Below are positions 1 through 12,452 of a stretch of 64,000 bases of DNA, piece by piece. Source of the DNA: Zeugodacus cucurbitae (Eukaryota > Arthropoda > Insecta > Diptera > Tephritidae). Within the stretch, counting starts at the first letter, position 1. Every line of letters begins with the position of its first letter. Where the stretch lies: the NCBI RefSeq assembly GCF_028554725.1, contig NC_071670.1, positions 34,032,001 through 34,096,000 on the forward strand, given 5' to 3'. The position numbers and the translations under genes were made by a program. A model generated the notes under the pieces. That model searched no databases, was not told where the DNA came from, and saw only the letters and a list, made by a program, of their open reading frames with translations.

Positions 1-42
1 TACATAGAAGTCGTTGTAGAAGATCGGCGTGGACTCCGAGGG

Positions 43-90
43 CATATAAAAGCCTCTGTAAAAGTTAACAACTAGTTTCGTTTCAGTCGA
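43..90 (+). promoter_or_regulatory. TATA-type core promoter of the 244-1776 gene
   Basis: A TATAAA box lies at 45-50 in a GC-richer setting, and an initiator-like TCAGTC follows at 83-88. The start site is probably within 75-85. The spacing to the initiator is slightly long, so the exact start is uncertain. The 5' leader is then about 160 nt of A-rich sequence before the ATG at 244. Confidence 0.6.
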
Positions 91-243
91 CGGTAGCAAT
101 CGTGTAGTTGATGATTTAAGTGCGCCAAAGAGCCGTTGAGCAAACAACAGATTTTAAATTATTTAAAAAATCAAAAAAAAAAAATTGAAAAACAAAACAA
201 ATAACAATTTGCAGTGTTGTGTTTACTTTTAATATTATAAAAA

Positions 244-1776
244 ATGTACAAATTTGTTTTTGTGGCCATCGTGGCTTTGGCAGCCGTGCAGATCCAGCAG
301 AATGATGCGTTCATCATTCTTTCGAAAAGTATGGAAAATGTTTTGTTTTGAAAAAAAAAAAAAAATAAGAAAAAGTGTGTGCTTCAATTCTCGCGTGACT
401 TTGTCATTAGAACTTCAGCTATAAAATAATTTTAAACTTCATTTAATACAAGTTTTCTAAATTTTTCGAAAGTTGAACTTCCATATTTCGAACTCTTGAA
501 TTGGCAATAGAAGTCAAATTTTATACAAATTACCTTCCGTAACTCGGAAGTCTTTATAACTTGAAGTTTTTTTGTGGATTATTATGATTCGAGTTAGGGA
601 AGTTCAACTGTATTTCTAAAGAAGTGACGTAGAATAGCAACAACTATTTCATTTATTTTTCAAAATATGCTTAAGTGTATTTTTAAAAACAAGTTTAAAG
701 TGGTTTTAACATATTAAAGAATAAAAAAAATTAATATAACGGCAATTGTTTCAAAACAAAGCTTGGCATAGCTGACCAATAAATCAGGGTTTTTCGTTTT
801 ACTTTTTTCTCTATTTTTTTCTGATACAAAATATGCTAATTAATTGAAAGTGGGAAGGATTTGAGTTAGTAAACTATATTTTATAACTTATAACATAGAA
901 AATAAAGATTTAAAAAATAAACCTTAAAAATTATATTTTTTTAGAAATGCATGTTAATTTGATAGAATCACCAAATATTTCACAGCATTAATAAATATGA
1001 AATTTAAATATAAATCACTTTAAATTGACGTTATAAAAATTGTATTATCGAAATTTTTATTTTAGATTTTTTTTTTTTGCAGAAGAATTGAATAAATTCT
1101 TAAATCCTAATATAAAGCTTAATCTTAAACAAATAGTGCGTAAAAAAATAATGAAATAATAACCATTGAATTGTATTTTATAGTAAATTTTTGCAATTGA
1201 ATACATATGGCAACACTGTTGCGTGCGAAAATAAATAAGAATAAATTTAATTTATTTATTAATTCTATGTATTTCCATTTCCGAATTCGCAATTTAGCTA
1301 AACACACACACACATAAATATTTATTCATTCAAAATTAACGCCTTTCACTTTCTTCTCTCAAACGTTTTTAGATGTTGCTGCCGCCCCAGCCCCAGCCAG
1401 TTCTGCCGCTCCTGCAGCACCCGCCTTGGACCCCAACGCGCTTATTCAGGGTTTAACTAATGCTGTGACAGCCAAGATCCAGACAGTTACGCAAGTGGTT
1501 GGCGGTTTGGTGCAGGCCAAGACTAATCTGAAGCAGAATTTGCTAAGGAACGTATTGAATAAGGTTAGCAGCGCCAGCGCCGCTCTGCCCAAGCCCGCTT
1601 TCATCACGAAAACCATTCGCATACCCGTGCTGGTCAAAGGTGGCGCCGCCCCAGCCGCTCCAGCTGCTCCCGCCACGCCTGTTGCCACCACCGCTGCAGC
1701 TGTACCAGAGCCTGAGGCAACTACGACGGCAGCCCAATCGGCTGGTTACTCCTACGGTCACAGACACCGTCACTAA
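244..1776 (+). CDS. Small secreted Ala/Pro-rich protein, two exons
   Basis: The CDS joins 244-328 and 1373-1776, giving 162 residues. Exon 1 encodes a hydrophobic signal peptide (MYKFVFVAIVALAAV) and ends at a GTATGG donor. The intron leaves one base of a codon, and the acceptor at 1371-1372 restores the frame exactly. Exon 2 begins Ala/Pro-rich, passes through an amphipathic central stretch (NALIQGLTNAV onward) and a second Ala/Pro/Thr tract, and ends GYSYGHRHRH before TAA at 1774. No catalytic domain is visible. The design (tiny signal-peptide exon, phase-1 intron, low-complexity body, aromatic G-Y-x-Y end) is that of insect cuticle-type or other secreted structural proteins; that assignment is inference. 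The intron contains a decayed MITE. I do not recognise a named orthologue. Confidence 0.85.
471..610 (+). mobile_element. Pogo/Tigger-like MITE, degraded copy (140 bp)
   Basis: The copy runs from AGTTGAACTTCC near 471 to GGGAAGTTCAACTG ending at 610, followed by TA at 611-612. The 5' terminal base and the left TA are lost. Its ends match the 29582 and 60545 copies. It sits in the intron of the first gene. Confidence 0.7.
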
Positions 1777-1948
1777 ACGCATGCATACAATTATGTATTT
1801 AAGTACTTAAGTTGGTACCTAAGTTGAGCTGAGAATTTATGTGCTATACAAAGAATTAATCTGTAGGAAGTTAAAATTAAAAATTTCACAAATTTACGAA
1901 ATATTTTACGACTATATTTGTATAAATATGAATTTAACGATTATTGGA

Positions 1949-1954
1949 AATAAA
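1949..1954 (+). terminator. Poly(A) signal of the first gene
   Basis: AATAAA lies 173 nt after the stop codon, followed by a T-rich stretch. The position suits the 3' end of the 244-1776 gene. Confidence 0.6.
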
Positions 1955-1959
1955 ATTTA

Positions 1960-4850
1960 TATTTTTTAGTTAATTCGTTTTTGTTATTTTTTATCTAGCT
2001 GCTGAAGATGAATTGGAATTAGAATTATGGAACAAAACGATATGTTTAGATATTCATTGCTCTTTTTCTAAAAATGGTTTGGTATCGGATACTGTCAGAT
2101 ATGAAGAATTCATTGGGATTTCATCGACGCTTTCTGATGGCCCATAAAGAGGGGCGGTATTGATTTTGAAACGTCTTTCACCTTTATCTGTTTCGTTTAT
2201 CTACTTTCAAGAGATTCATATAGCTTCTTGCTTGATTTATTCGAAATGGGAGCACGCATTCATTCTTCATTTAATCGGATGTGTGTTCTCACTTGTGGCC
2301 GAGTTAGTTTTGGTCGGTTGTATTTCATGTCTCAAAAAAGCTACTCCTCCGAAATATCAATCGTCATCAAACATACTTGGCGACTTGGTTCTCACGCCAC
2401 TGTTGATAGTCATAACTTTGATAGTCATAACGTTGAAATCCAACGCAACACTCTTGCCAACAGGTTCTCCTATAGACTATGTGGGTAATTGGATAATAAA
2501 GACCTCTCTCGACGGACAAAAACCAAACTCCCGTTCTGCTTTTTGGTGCAGAAGCATAGACGATGTCAACATCTGATGATTTGCGGTAGATTTTGGACTC
2601 TTTGAACATTGGCAACGGCAAATACCGCGGACGATGGAACGAAGAGCTGTATGAGTTTTTCGACGATATCGATGTTGATCATTTGGCGCCAAATAGCGAA
2701 TAGAAAAAACGAATGGAGCGCTGTAGGTAAATCGGCCTCTACGCCATTAAAGAAGAGAGAGTGAACTTTTATTAGCATGGAAATAGAGGAATAAACCATC
2801 AGGAACGTCGATCGATCTATTTTCATTCGAAGGTTGATATAAATATGTTTTTTTGGGCCAAAGTAAGATATATGTATCAGAGATCCTTTGAATTTGTGAC
2901 AGTACCGAGCCAGAGTTACAAATTTGTAATATTCGTTTCGCTACAAAGTATGATATAATCTACTAAACAGTCCGAAAGCATACTATTTTTCTATATCCGG
3001 GCGCACTTTACTAGTTTATACATAACCTTTTCGAGCATATGAATAAATATTCTAAATATTCACAATAACAGCATCACATTTCCAATAATGTTTGATCCCT
3101 TCATTCCGTATACATTACAGATATTACAAATTGAAAACGTAAAGGAAATCAACGTTGTCGTTTTCCTGGCGCACTTTGTCTAAATGTACTTATGCAAATA
3201 TTTGAAAAACTCCCTATTAGCTTCCGCATATCCATATAAAAGTGTCACAACGCAACTCTGACACCTTATTCAGCACAATAACCGTAGAACGCACACTTTT
3301 CCGCATGAATTATACAATGTATTCAATATCAAGACATTAATATATTTTTTATACCCACGTACTATGTTGCTCAATGGTATTCCAAGATCGTTCGGTATAC
3401 TTCTTTGATAATTCGTGAACAAGATAACTTTTATTTACTGCCGTAGATGTAAGGATCCCAACTTATGATCTTTAATTGGTATAAGAAAACCAAAATATTT
3501 TTTTAATATAATCCATAACGCGATAATTAACGGTTTGTACTCCATGGTGTACTAATACAGAAGCCAATATGGCCAGATTTCTCAAATTCATCACAAAGCA
3601 GGCGCCGTTGACTGCTATTCAGAAATCGGTTCCGTTCGCATTTAAACATACCTTACTTGATCCATTCTATTTATGAATATTTATGTACGAAACGCGTATG
3701 TTAAGCACGTCGATTGACCAAGTCAAACAAATCAATCAGTGCTCGTGGCATGCAAAAATATGCGCACATTGGCGTAAAGTTAGCATAGATTTATAAAGAA
3801 ATTCATTAATAAGCTTCCAAAATTTCTAGCGTTCGCCAACGTGCATGGACTGATTAATACTCGTTTATAGTTTAGAATTATGATTCAATTAATGCAAAAT
3901 GAATTATGAAATTTATTAACAGAAATTCTTAACATTTCGTTTGTAACACACTTTTGCTTTATGTTCTTCCCGTGTTTCCGTCAATTTTACTTGAATATAT
4001 AAAAAATGTGTAATTTTTTTTCTTTTATGGTGCTCATATAAAAAAATGCTTCGAGCTCGATTAAAATTTTATCATCCACGCTTCACACTGCTTTATTTAA
4101 ATACAGTTATTTTAGGATTTTATAATAGTAGTACCTGAGACAGTGTAGAAAATTAAACGATACCGCTGTATAAAGACTTGCTTCCAGCAATAGGGTCTCA
4201 CTCGAGAAGCACATACATACATATGTATTCTGTAATCCGAGAAGCAGATTTTTATAAACGTAACTTTTCTGTTATTTTCCTACAGTCAGTTTTGGACCTC
4301 ATAAATTGATGCTGGAAACCTTACAATTCTTTAGGGCGCGCAATAATTTGAAGACATAATATTTTCCCGTACTTCCTATTGTCTCTCCGTTCTTCCAAAT
4401 GATGCAAATAAAAATCTCGACCCTATCTGCCTAACTACTACCGTTCACCTCTTTTATAGTTAGCTAAGCTTCCCTACCACATATATCCATGGATCCATAA
4501 AATATAAATATAATAGATAATACTCTTTTCATATATTCTCTCCAGATTTAATCTCATATTTCATGAGTGTTTTCAAGATAAACTCCTCGATTAGCTGATA
4601 TATTTGATTTGTGATTGAGATTTTTTAATGTTTCAAAGAATATGCAATAATTCAGGTTTAGATTAATATAGAATATTTCTTCTAGACTATTCATAATAAC
4701 TCCCTTATCTAAATCTTCAACTACGAGAAACCTTTATTACTCACAATGAAACATAACCTTAAATTTAGTCATTTTTATTAAAAATGGATTCTGATCAAGT
4801 AATGAAGTAAAAAAAAATAAAACATAACTATCTTTTCCGCAGCAGGGAAA
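1960..4850. other. Intergenic AT-rich DNA with one LINE fossil
   Basis: No gene was found. The only recognisable content is a heavily decayed LINE fragment at about 2380-2770, listed separately. The rest is AT-rich unique-looking sequence with scattered stops in all frames. Confidence 0.6.
2380..2770 (+). mobile_element. LINE (non-LTR retrotransposon) fragment, heavily decayed
   Basis: The nucleotide sequence resembles the LINE fragment at 38180-38830. It has the same order of segments: the TTGCCAACAGG block, the CTCTCGACGAAC-like block, the block coding for the M-S-T-S-D-E motif, and the GGAACGATGAGCTGTATG-like block. It has indels, stops and a shortened 3' part. It is the post-RT C-terminal region of ORF2 and is not functional. 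Confidence 0.65.
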
Positions 4851-4859
4851 ATTATGTAA

Positions 4860-5425
4860 TAATCTCATATTGGCTGGACGCCAATCAAAAGTGCGTGCTC
4901 TAGCTGAAAGACATTTACTTTGAGACATCGCATATCCCGCATGAAACATCACTCATCCTAAGCTGTCTGCACAAAAAGGGCTGCGTTTCCTCACTTCGGA
5001 TAACAAGCATAACCGTGAGACTACTACATATACTACACGCTGTCCGAAGGGGTTTCTGCGCCGTTTTGTCACCGTCGACAAACACTGTAATACACCAGAG
5101 TTCAAGGAACAGTCGCAATGTGGACCTCATCAGGGGAACCTGCTGTGTAGAAAGTTAAGATTGTGCTATCGATGACATTCATAAAGTGTGGGCTTGGAGA
5201 AGTACAAAACGGTGGAAGGGGTCCACTACTTACGAATTATTGCGCAGAAAAAAAGAAGAAAAAGTGTTATTCTACCATTACATCATCTCAAACCAAGGCA
5301 GTAGTCACAGACAAATTGGTGATCCTGTTGCTCCATCCGTATTACACACATTTCGTCCCGATTTTTGCTTCCAAAATTATAGCCGCAATGAGAAGGTTCT
5401 ACTAAGTGTATTTCGAAAGTTTAAT
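4860..5425 (+). mobile_element. Mariner-family transposase fossil
   Basis: Frame-shifted translation shows pieces in mariner transposase order. There is a RFLRRFVTVD block around 5055-5085, where family members have the first catalytic Asp. A TPEFKEQSQ block and a G-K-T-V-x-G-x-x-Y-like block follow further on. Several frameshifts and stops break it, and the second and third catalytic Asp regions cannot be read intact. It is an old dead copy. Confidence 0.6.
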
Positions 5426-5429
5426 TGAC

Positions 5430-8400
5430 AATACTGATATTGAACCAATTACAGAATTAAACGTCTCTGCAATTATATAATAGACTGACCATATTAGCCT
5501 CAAATGCCATCAATTTATACACACTCAGTACAATTAAGTTATAAATAGAAAAAAATCTATAGATATCGATATAAAACTTCTCAGACGATGGATTACGTCC
5601 AAAGTCTTGTGTTCTTAAAGATGTTTAATAAAATATTTTTTTTTTAACATATGTGAGTATGTGTATATCACAATTATTCACGACAAATTGACCTACTGCT
5701 GTTAAAGTCTTATTACGACAATAAAACATATTCAATTTCTATATGAAGATATAGTTGAGTGTATTCAGTTTTTGTGCCTAACATGGCTTATCACAATTGC
5801 ATTGGCCATTGGCTAACAACTAAATGGTGAATTAACCACAATAGTACTCAACCAAAGCAATGACCCGATCAATGCTACCACAATCAAGTATAACTTGTGA
5901 TTACATGTCCATATGGGAGATTATATATCTTTATTAATATATATTAAAATATCATATATATAAGTACCATATAAATATAACAGAGCAGATGCGGTAAGTC
6001 AGTATTAAATCAATTCAAAATTCTCACTATTTCTTTAAAAGTCTTCGGAATTTCCAATATTCCATACATATTCGTGATTACCTGGATTATTAAGAATTTT
6101 ATGTGTTGTTGGATTAGATGTAGTTCGAATTAATATAAATTTAGTCCACAGCTTCAGAACGGAAATTTCATAAATCAAATCAACAGGATAGTCAATTATT
6201 CATGACATCCTATCTTTGGAAAAGTTGACACATAGTTTTGGAAGGACATTTTATTGCCAATCCACATCTTCAGATGAGGGTGATTCCAGAATAATTTTAT
6301 ACGATCATATAAAGAAGCGTCCACTAATTAAAAGCACTGTTTGAACTTCCGGAATAAAAAAATTAAAAAGTAGAGAGAAATTCAAAGTATAAATTAGCGT
6401 GGATGTTTTCAAAATTGAAATGGATCGCTTCGAGAAGGATGTCTTCCGTCTGACAACAGAATACGGCACTAAGGATGAATCTGTGGGGGATATTCCATCG
6501 CAGCAGCACTCCGGGAGGGGATGTGATTGTGATGAGTATTGACCCAGACTCCCATTCGTACCTGGAGTCTGTGGGTGGTAGGGCTCACCTCTTGTTCTCC
6601 ACAGTCCAATTTAGAATTGACCACCATCAGGTTGAGGTTAAACCTCCTTCGGAGAAAGTCCGTTCTGTTGGAGATCATTCTTTTAAGACAAGTGCGGGGA
6701 CAACAACCATGCTAATCACGCAGGTGAACTGCCACCGGAGCAGTGTGGTGTCCACTAATCTAGTCGACAGACTTATAAAAGATAAAGATACCAAGATACC
6801 CTAATCCAAGAACCCAGTATCTTTGGGAATTGAGTTCAGGATTAAGCTCGACGAATCTTAAAATATTGTATGCAAGTCCAGGCCTGTATTTTATGTAAAA
6901 ACTTTTCTCTTTTATCCTTTTTTCCTTCATCTTCCTGAAATTTAAATGTAGCCCAAGCCACTATTAGGTACAAAACAGTTTATTTCTTTAACTTTTATAA
7001 AGTTCTATAGAAATTTAGTAGCTTTGTTCACCCAGTAGTACTTTCTAGAATAAATATTTACTACAAGGGGTTCTTTAAAACTTTAAATGTTTAAACCAAA
7101 ACATATATATCAAAATAAAACGCTTTAGAACAGTTATTTTATTCATATCGCGCTGCTGGGCTTAACTTGAGATTATACATACAATGAAAAGCTCGAAATA
7201 TAAATTTACAAAAAAAAGCTCTATCGCTACTGTTAAATAACATAATTTCAATGTTAAAGCTTAAATATGCAAATTGAAATATTTATCGAAAATCAAAAGA
7301 CTCCACGCTCGCCTTTATTGAAGATATTCCATTCAGAATTAGATATTAGATGACCTTCAACAAATATTGACGGAATATCAACAAGTCTCGCCAGATTTTG
7401 AAGAGATCCAAGCCAAACGAATTACCCATGATGAGGGGAGGTTAATATTTCGAAATATCTTTTATATGGAAAGCACAGAGATCCACGAAATTCTTTATTA
7501 AAATTCTCTTTTCCGCTCGAAACCTGACGTTTGACGATATTGTAAAAGAAGAAAAACCACGGAAATAAATTGAGAGGAAAACTGGCTCGTTCTCCATCAG
7601 ACTTATAGAATGTTCCCGATCAAAAGGAATAATACAAGTTATATGGTGTGTCATATCGCATGGGTCCAAATAAAGTAAAAATTAACTTGGAAAGAACTTA
7701 TGTGATTCAAAAATTGAGTTAGGATGGAGGCTTCTGTTGCAAATGTAGTTGGAATACGCCTACAACTTCGAGACTGAAGAATAAGCCTAAAACTTAGAGG
7801 ATAGGGATAGAGTATTTATCAGTCATTTGAACGTGGCTTACAATTTATAAATCGCTTTATTTATTGGATAAATACAAAAAAAGTTGTATCAAACATCTAA
7901 CAGAGTCATAAGCGCCAATTTATAAACTAATATCATAACATTTTCAACAAAAAACGCAGTCAATTGACCAACATTTAAGTTAAGAAAGCATTTCTTAGGA
8001 ATTTCATCTAAGTGCGCGGGTTAAAGGTGGGTAATTGAAGCTTAAAAGCGTCGTCTCATCGGACACGCACACGCCAGTACGCTAAGAACTAGTGAGAAAA
8101 ATAAACTTTTTATTTGAGTCTCTGTTTATTTTATCATTATGAATAAATTCAAAATACTACGGCTCAGTGAGGCGCTTAATTAATAACCATAATTAGTTTA
8201 GAAGGTCTATGCAAAAAAGAATATAACTTAATATGTCTCATCGCTTGGCTTGTGAATTGCGAAATCGCAGGCACACACACACATGACTGTGCACATGCAT
8301 ACATATTTACATAGATGCAGAGGTGACAAAAGGTATGGCAAACATAAAAAAATCAAAGCAAAGGAGATGAAAGAGATTTGGAAAGAATCGTGCTAACTAT

Positions 8401-8700
8401 GCATATATCCATTGATTGTGCTCAACACTAAAGCACAGAAACATACATACAGACAAACATAAAGCCATAGACACTTGCTAAGCTATTTCTCACTTTTGCA
8501 ATACTCGTATGACTTTGCTCTATCTTTGGAGTTTGGCTGCGGTTTAAGTTGTTAATTTACCAAAACCTCAATATTAGTACGAAATAGTTTGGCGAATGCT
8601 GTAGGCGCTAAGACCGAAAACAGCAGCAACAGTGAGATTAGAGCGCATTCTTTTGTTTTGTTCAAAGTGGCGGAAGTGAATTTTGCGTTTAAAAAATTTC
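5430..8700. other. Intergenic region, no recognised gene
   Basis: AT-rich DNA without recognisable genes. A more GC-rich patch lies at about 6460-6840 with a 109-codon open frame on the plus strand (6475-6804). Its composition contrasts with its surroundings, and it may be part of a transposon, but I cannot assign it. Confidence 0.5.
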
Positions 8701-8728
8701 CTTATAGATTTTAAAATATATTATAATT

Positions 8729-11253
8729 ATGTCAAAACTAGCAATTTTGCTTCTTTTATTCGGAAGCACAGCGATTGTTTGGCAACAGGCTGAGGCGAAG
8801 CCATTTCTTTTTTTGCCCGCGAATTTCTTCGTCTTGACGACAAGAGGTATGTATGGCTGTAAATACATATTGCAGGGTCATATGTATCAATGAATGGAAG
8901 TGGTATTCACAAAATGGCGTAAAATTTGTGATGGTGAAAAGTAGTAAAAATGTATTTTTAACGATCTAATACAAATAGTTATTAGATATTGATAATATAT
9001 AGTAATTGTAAGAGAACCATCTATTACTTGATTTCTGCTCAGTTTGGTTTGTCATTTCAAAATGATCGGACTTATTTCGGAACAACGTTTATTGCTGACA
9101 TATGACACCAATTGCTACAAAAGGTGGTCGAAAATTGGGCCCTCAGATGGAATTTATTCGAGCCAGCAGCGACGGTCACTTGTACGAAACCATTACAAAC
9201 CCTTATCTTTATAATAAAGATAAATTCTTGGCTATAACATTAAATTATTTGCGATTTATTTGATCTTGAAAACCAATTCCAACCCCCAAAGAAATTACTT
9301 AAGAATAAATATATCGGAGTCTTTGTACTATTTTGGGTGTCAATAATGCCTTCTAAAGATTGTTATTACTTGCAGAATTCTCTCTCAAAATTCTTATTGA
9401 CGCATGCCACATAATAAAGCCCATGAACTTGCAACGAATGCCAGTTCAGCTTCATCTTTGTGATCCTTGGTAGATAGTAAGAGGTCAAGTGAGTACTTCA
9501 CCCTCCGCACGGTTCGTCATTCTCTAGGTGTAAGGGATTAAAACCTGGTCAAATTGGATACCCGTTATAGAAGCTTCAAGGTTGAAGATGAGATGAAGTC
9601 ATCTCAACACTTCTGAATTTGCGATATCAAAACTAAAACGCAATTGATCTTATAGCTTCAGACATCCATGTGAACTAGCGTGATTACAAGGAAAATACAA
9701 AATTAGATTTGGTGTCGATTCTGCGAAATGAGTTTCTACTTCTTGTTTGGTCTACGACTGCGAGGAAAAGGAGAAAGACAATATAGTGAATATTATGAAA
9801 CACCTGCTTACATAATTTTCATATTCCCTAGAGTGCTTCCATTAGAACATCATCAATACATTTGGTCCTATTTTTGTATCGCATACCTTAGAAATTATAA
9901 ATGAGTGAGATGTTAAAAAAATTTCATCTCTTTCCAGCACCATCCACTGGCAGTACTTCATCTTCAACATCAACGTCATACTCCTCCTCATCATCATCTT
10001 CGGCATTCGGCGGACTTTTCCAATTGCCGATAAATATAATAAGCCGCAAATTGAATTTCATAAATAGTTTGCTATCGAGTTTTAGTGGTGGCGCTGGTGG
10101 CGGTGGTAATATTGGCGCCAGTGGCCATTATGGTGCCGGTGGCATAGTGGGAGGAAGTGGCAAATTTGGCGGTAGTTTTGGACTTGGCTTTAAATTCAAC
10201 GCGGGACCCACTACTCAGAGACCAAGAACAACTACGGAAGGATCAACAGAAACAAATACGATTTTCACTCCACAGTCAACAACAAATGCGCCAAAATCCA
10301 CGACTGGAAACACCGTTAGTTCTGGCAGAGATTCAACAACCACAACAAGTACAGAAATGTCTTTAGTTAGCACGACAACAGAATCATTAAGTAGCACTAC
10401 AACAAAATCAAGTACCAAAGTACCCTACATTACAACCACAGAAAGCAGTACCACTCACACCAGCTCCACTTCAAAGCCGTTTATCGATACTACAGCGAGC
10501 ACTGTTACAAGCGTTAAACCTACATTAGTTACAGAACAACCAGTGCATACTATCACAACGGAAAAAGCTACAACTAATCTCGCTACCAGCACAGAGTCTT
10601 TCATTACGATGGAAACTTTCAACACTGTTAAATCAACAATAACGCCAACAACCGAAAAATATTCCCCAGACGTCGAATCCACCTCAGAGACCATTTCAAC
10701 CACCGCCATAACAACCGAGAAACATTCTTCTGATGTGGACTCCACTTCGGAGGCGGTTTTAACCTCCACCACAACAACCGAGAAATATTCATCTGATGTG
10801 GACTCCACTTCAGAGGCAGTTTTAACATCCACCACAACAACCGAGAAAAATGCTTCTGATGTGGACTCCACTTCAGAGGCGGTTTTAACCTCCACCACAA
10901 CAACCGAGAAATATTCCTCTGATGTGGACTCCACCTCAGAGGCGAGTTTGAGCACCACAACTGTCGGCTCCATCACCGTTAACCCAACAACTGTCACAAC
11001 AACCGAAAGTGTTTCAGAAGTTGTCGCTTCTACCACTGAAGACAACGGAAGCATAAATACAACCGGTTATGTTTACCAAACGGGTAAACCAGAATCGGAA
11101 ATAGTAACGGAATCTGTCACAAACGCTGGTTATCATTACCAAAGGAACGAAGTGAGCAAAGGCGTGAGTGTGAGTGGGTATACCTATAAGAGGCCAAGTC
11201 CGGAGACTGTAAATGAAATTTTCAGCGGTGACATGTATTTACCTGTGCTATAA
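8729..11253 (+). CDS. Secreted Ser/Thr-rich mucin-like protein with 21-residue tandem repeats
   Basis: The CDS joins 8729-8846 and 9938-11253, giving 477 residues. Exon 1 encodes a signal peptide (MSKLAILLLLFGSTAIVW, likely cleaved after QQAEA) and about 16 mature residues. It ends at GTATGT with one base of a codon. The acceptor TTTCCAG at 9931-9937 completes that codon as Ala. The mature chain has a Ser run, then a Gly-rich block (about residues 80-125), then a long Thr/Ser stretch suited to O-glycosylation. Five perfect-length 21-residue repeats with the core TTEKYSSDVDSTSEAVLTST lie at residues 277-381. The C-terminus carries three G-Y-x-Y motifs (416-419, 437-440, 453-456), the last extended to GYTYKRP. 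No enzymatic domain is visible. A role in cuticle, peritrophic matrix or another mucous coat is inferred from composition only. Confidence 0.85.
9063..9280 (+). mobile_element. Tc1/mariner-like transposase C-terminal remnant (intronic)
   Basis: This stretch is similar to 45255-45445: both carry the block around ACCCCAATTGCTGCAAAAAGTGG and the terminal ATTAAATTATxTGCG block. In frame, the second copy reads like the C-terminal end of a Tc1/mariner-type transposase (R-P-Q-L-L-Q-K-V-V-x-x-W-x-x-R). It sits in the intron of the mucin-like gene. Confidence 0.5.
10648..10962 (+). repeat. In-frame tandem repeat, 5 x 63 bp
   Basis: Unit starts are at 10648, 10711, 10774, 10837 and 10900, so the period is exactly 63 bp and the reading frame is kept. 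Units 2-4 are nearly identical. The outer units are more diverged, as expected when a coding minisatellite expands from its middle. Confidence 0.92.
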
Positions 11254-11360
11254 CTTAGTTCCAGCTATATAAATGAAGTGCAATGACGAATTAGAATTAG
11301 AAGCTCACGACTCAGGATCATTCCAGTTTATCGTGGAATTTAGTGTGATACGAAATTGAA

Positions 11361-11428
11361 AATAAATGTATATATAATTTTAATGCTTTTATTCAAGTTT
11401 TGCCAATACAAATAAAAGTAAGAATAAA
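11361..11428 (+). terminator. Poly(A) signals of the mucin-like gene
   Basis: AATAAA occurs at 11361-11366, 11411-11416 and 11423-11428, that is 107-175 nt after the stop codon. Any of them could be used. Confidence 0.55.
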
Positions 11429-11429
11429 A

Positions 11430-12452
11430 TTTAAAGAATTCGTTAGTTTTATGGTTCATTTAATGGATGAATTGTCTCCATCATTTTGACCCTGAACACA
11501 TAAGTGATTGCACAACATTGGCGACAACAAGTCATGTGCATCTTATATATAAAGCGTCAAAAACTGACAACTCGAGATTTGTTATTCAACTTAAACGGAT
11601 CTAATTGTGATTTATGTAGTTTCTGATGAATCTTGAGTTTTCCTCTTTATTAACTAATTTGGTTTTGCTCTACTTTAAACCATTAGAATGCTTTCAAGTT
11701 TTAACTGTGAAAAGCATTTTAATTTTATTGTTTCACTTTACTATTTCGTATCATGTTCCTCATAATGTTTTGTTATCTTTGTGAAGCGTGCACAGCATGA
11801 AAAGAGAAAGGCTCGCTTTGTCGGGTATATAAAATTATAATGCTTGGCCTCAGCAAGTTGTTGGAAATATTTATTTATTTTATAATTTAGTTACAGTTTA
11901 ATTTAATTATTTGAGAACAGTGTTTAATATATACTCCGAAATATAGCAAAACATTATTTTTAATAATCCAAATAAACTCCAAATAATCTAAGTTTTTAAA
12001 ATCTATTAAAGTCTAGATATATTTAAAAGAAGTCGCCATTTTCATGATAATTATTAGAACTGGAAGAAGTATTAACCTCTGTTTTAGTGTAGAATCACAT
12101 TATTTTTCATAAAACCAATATAAAGACAATAACCAAATTTATTTTAGAAAATATATCCATTTCGATCCATTAGTACCAAGCAGGTTGTTCGTATCGATCC
12201 TATTAGATGGAAATGTCCGGTGTTTAATGAGTTACAGTTAAAAGCATTAAAAATGGTATTTTAAACATTTTCCTGAGAAAACTTCTAATTTTAGTATTCT
12301 ATTTCCAAACATATTTTGGTAGAAGAAAGTTTTGAAAAATTTGTTTTTTTGTAAAAATAACAGCTTTTGAAGCTGCTACAGGAGATCTCTAGGAACACCT
12401 TCCAAAAAAGGTGTTTTTCCACTATATCTCTGAAGTGAATAATCTGAAATGA
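11430..12452. other. Intergenic DNA with an orphan TATA-type promoter-like site
   Basis: No coding region was found. At 11824-11860 a GGGTATATAAAA box is followed about 30 bp later by CCTCAGCA, a good TATA plus initiator arrangement, but no open frame follows. A second TATATATAAAG lies near 11545-11555. The rest is AT-rich. Confidence 0.4.

Noticed and set aside
1446..1691. Minus-strand open frame of 81 codons over the first gene
   Set aside because: Antisense reading of the Ala/Pro-rich exon, with no start context, splice sites or promoter of its own.
9901..9937. ATG at 9901 as the start of the mucin-like protein
   Set aside because: The stretch 9901-9937 ends in a strong pyrimidine tract plus CAG and would give no signal peptide. 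Splicing from 8846 to 9938 restores frame and a secretion signal.
10455..11054. Long minus-strand open frame (199 codons) over the mucin-like gene
   Set aside because: It is the antisense shadow of the Ser/Thr repeat region. The in-frame repeats and splice phase support the plus strand only.
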